Of a stretch of 64,000 nt of DNA, positions 63,960-64,000 are shown piece by piece. The notes beneath the pieces are model-generated. The model was given only the letters and a program-made list of their open reading frames with translations, ran no database searches and was not told the origin of the DNA. The stretch comes from Burkholderia sp. BCC0322. GTDB lineage: Bacteria > Pseudomonadota > Gammaproteobacteria > Burkholderiales > Burkholderiaceae. The stretch is from the NCBI RefSeq assembly GCF_902833045.1, contig NZ_CADFDU010000014.1, positions 124,001 through 188,000 on the forward strand, read 5' to 3'. Every line of letters starts with the position of its first letter. Position 1 is the first letter of the stretch. The position numbers and the translations under genes were made by a program.

Positions 63960-64000
63960 TCAGCCTTCGAAGTCGAGGCCGCCGAGCCGCACGAGCGGGT
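63960..64000 (-). CDS. C-terminal fragment of a gene cut by the window edge
   Basis: On the minus strand the last 12 codons read PLVRLGGLDFEG followed by TGA at 63962-63960. This looks like a protein C-terminus, but only 41 bases are in the window, so the product cannot be named. Confidence 0.35.
   Translation of the reverse strand, partial: PLVRLGGLDFEG

Overview
The window is a gene-dense stretch of high-GC (roughly two-thirds G+C) chromosome with conserved housekeeping genes on both strands. Gene content, codon use and gene order (panC-panD, scpA, tamA-tamB, metG, mrp-sodC-dcd, ppc/hemC-hemDX-hemY, nadE-glnB) point to Burkholderia, most likely a Burkholderia cepacia complex member, chromosome 1. 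This is recognition from memory, not a search result. I see no rRNA, tRNA, CRISPR array, prophage or insertion sequence.

Layout. 1-4 kb: a DoxX membrane protein, an orphan ParA-like ATPase, then panD, panC, scpA and a DUF3460 gene on the minus strand. 4.3-10.3 kb: tamA-tamB, outer-membrane assembly. 10.3-20 kb: metG, an OmpA-type lipoprotein, mrp (Fe-S carrier), a SodC-like lipoprotein missing most metal ligands, dcd, a Lys/Arg/Orn decarboxylase and a tandem LprI-domain protein. 19.6-23.7 kb: HAD phosphatase, argH, and a divergent regulator/methyltransferase pair around a perfect operator-like palindrome. 23.8-31.2 kb: ppc (minus), then the tightly coupled heme operon hemC-hemDX-hemY. 31.3-35.5 kb: a catabolic minus-strand cluster (aldehyde dehydrogenase, SDR, ACS-family MFS permease, DUF4180), fronted by a tandem hairpin repeat. 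35.8-47.5 kb: ppa, a GIY-YIG nuclease with a histone-H1-like tail, an AraC regulator divergent from a GH3 lipoprotein, a FemAB/GNAT-like protein, nadE-glnB, a porin, a LysR regulator and a GNAT. 47.6-50.8 kb: a complete basic amino-acid ABC transporter. 51-55 kb: a pirin lacking metal ligands, then a Spy/CpxP-like chaperone divergent from an OmpR/EnvZ-type two-component pair with paired CpxR-like boxes between them, then a small Cas2/SinR-like protein. 55.5-58.7 kb: a fused double-permease ABC transporter without a binding protein. 58.7-60 kb: two overlapping paralogous glycine-zipper lipoproteins. 60.4 kb to the end: otsA overlapping an AAA ATPase, a DHA2-type MFS exporter and the end of another minus-strand gene.

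Many genes end at strong hairpins, often shared by convergent neighbours. The points most worth a second look are the Cpx-like divergent locus, the loss of metal ligands in two separate metalloprotein-family members (SodC-like and pirin), the paired lipoproteins, the GIY-YIG/H1-tail fusion, the nadE-glnB link and the orphan double-permease transporter.
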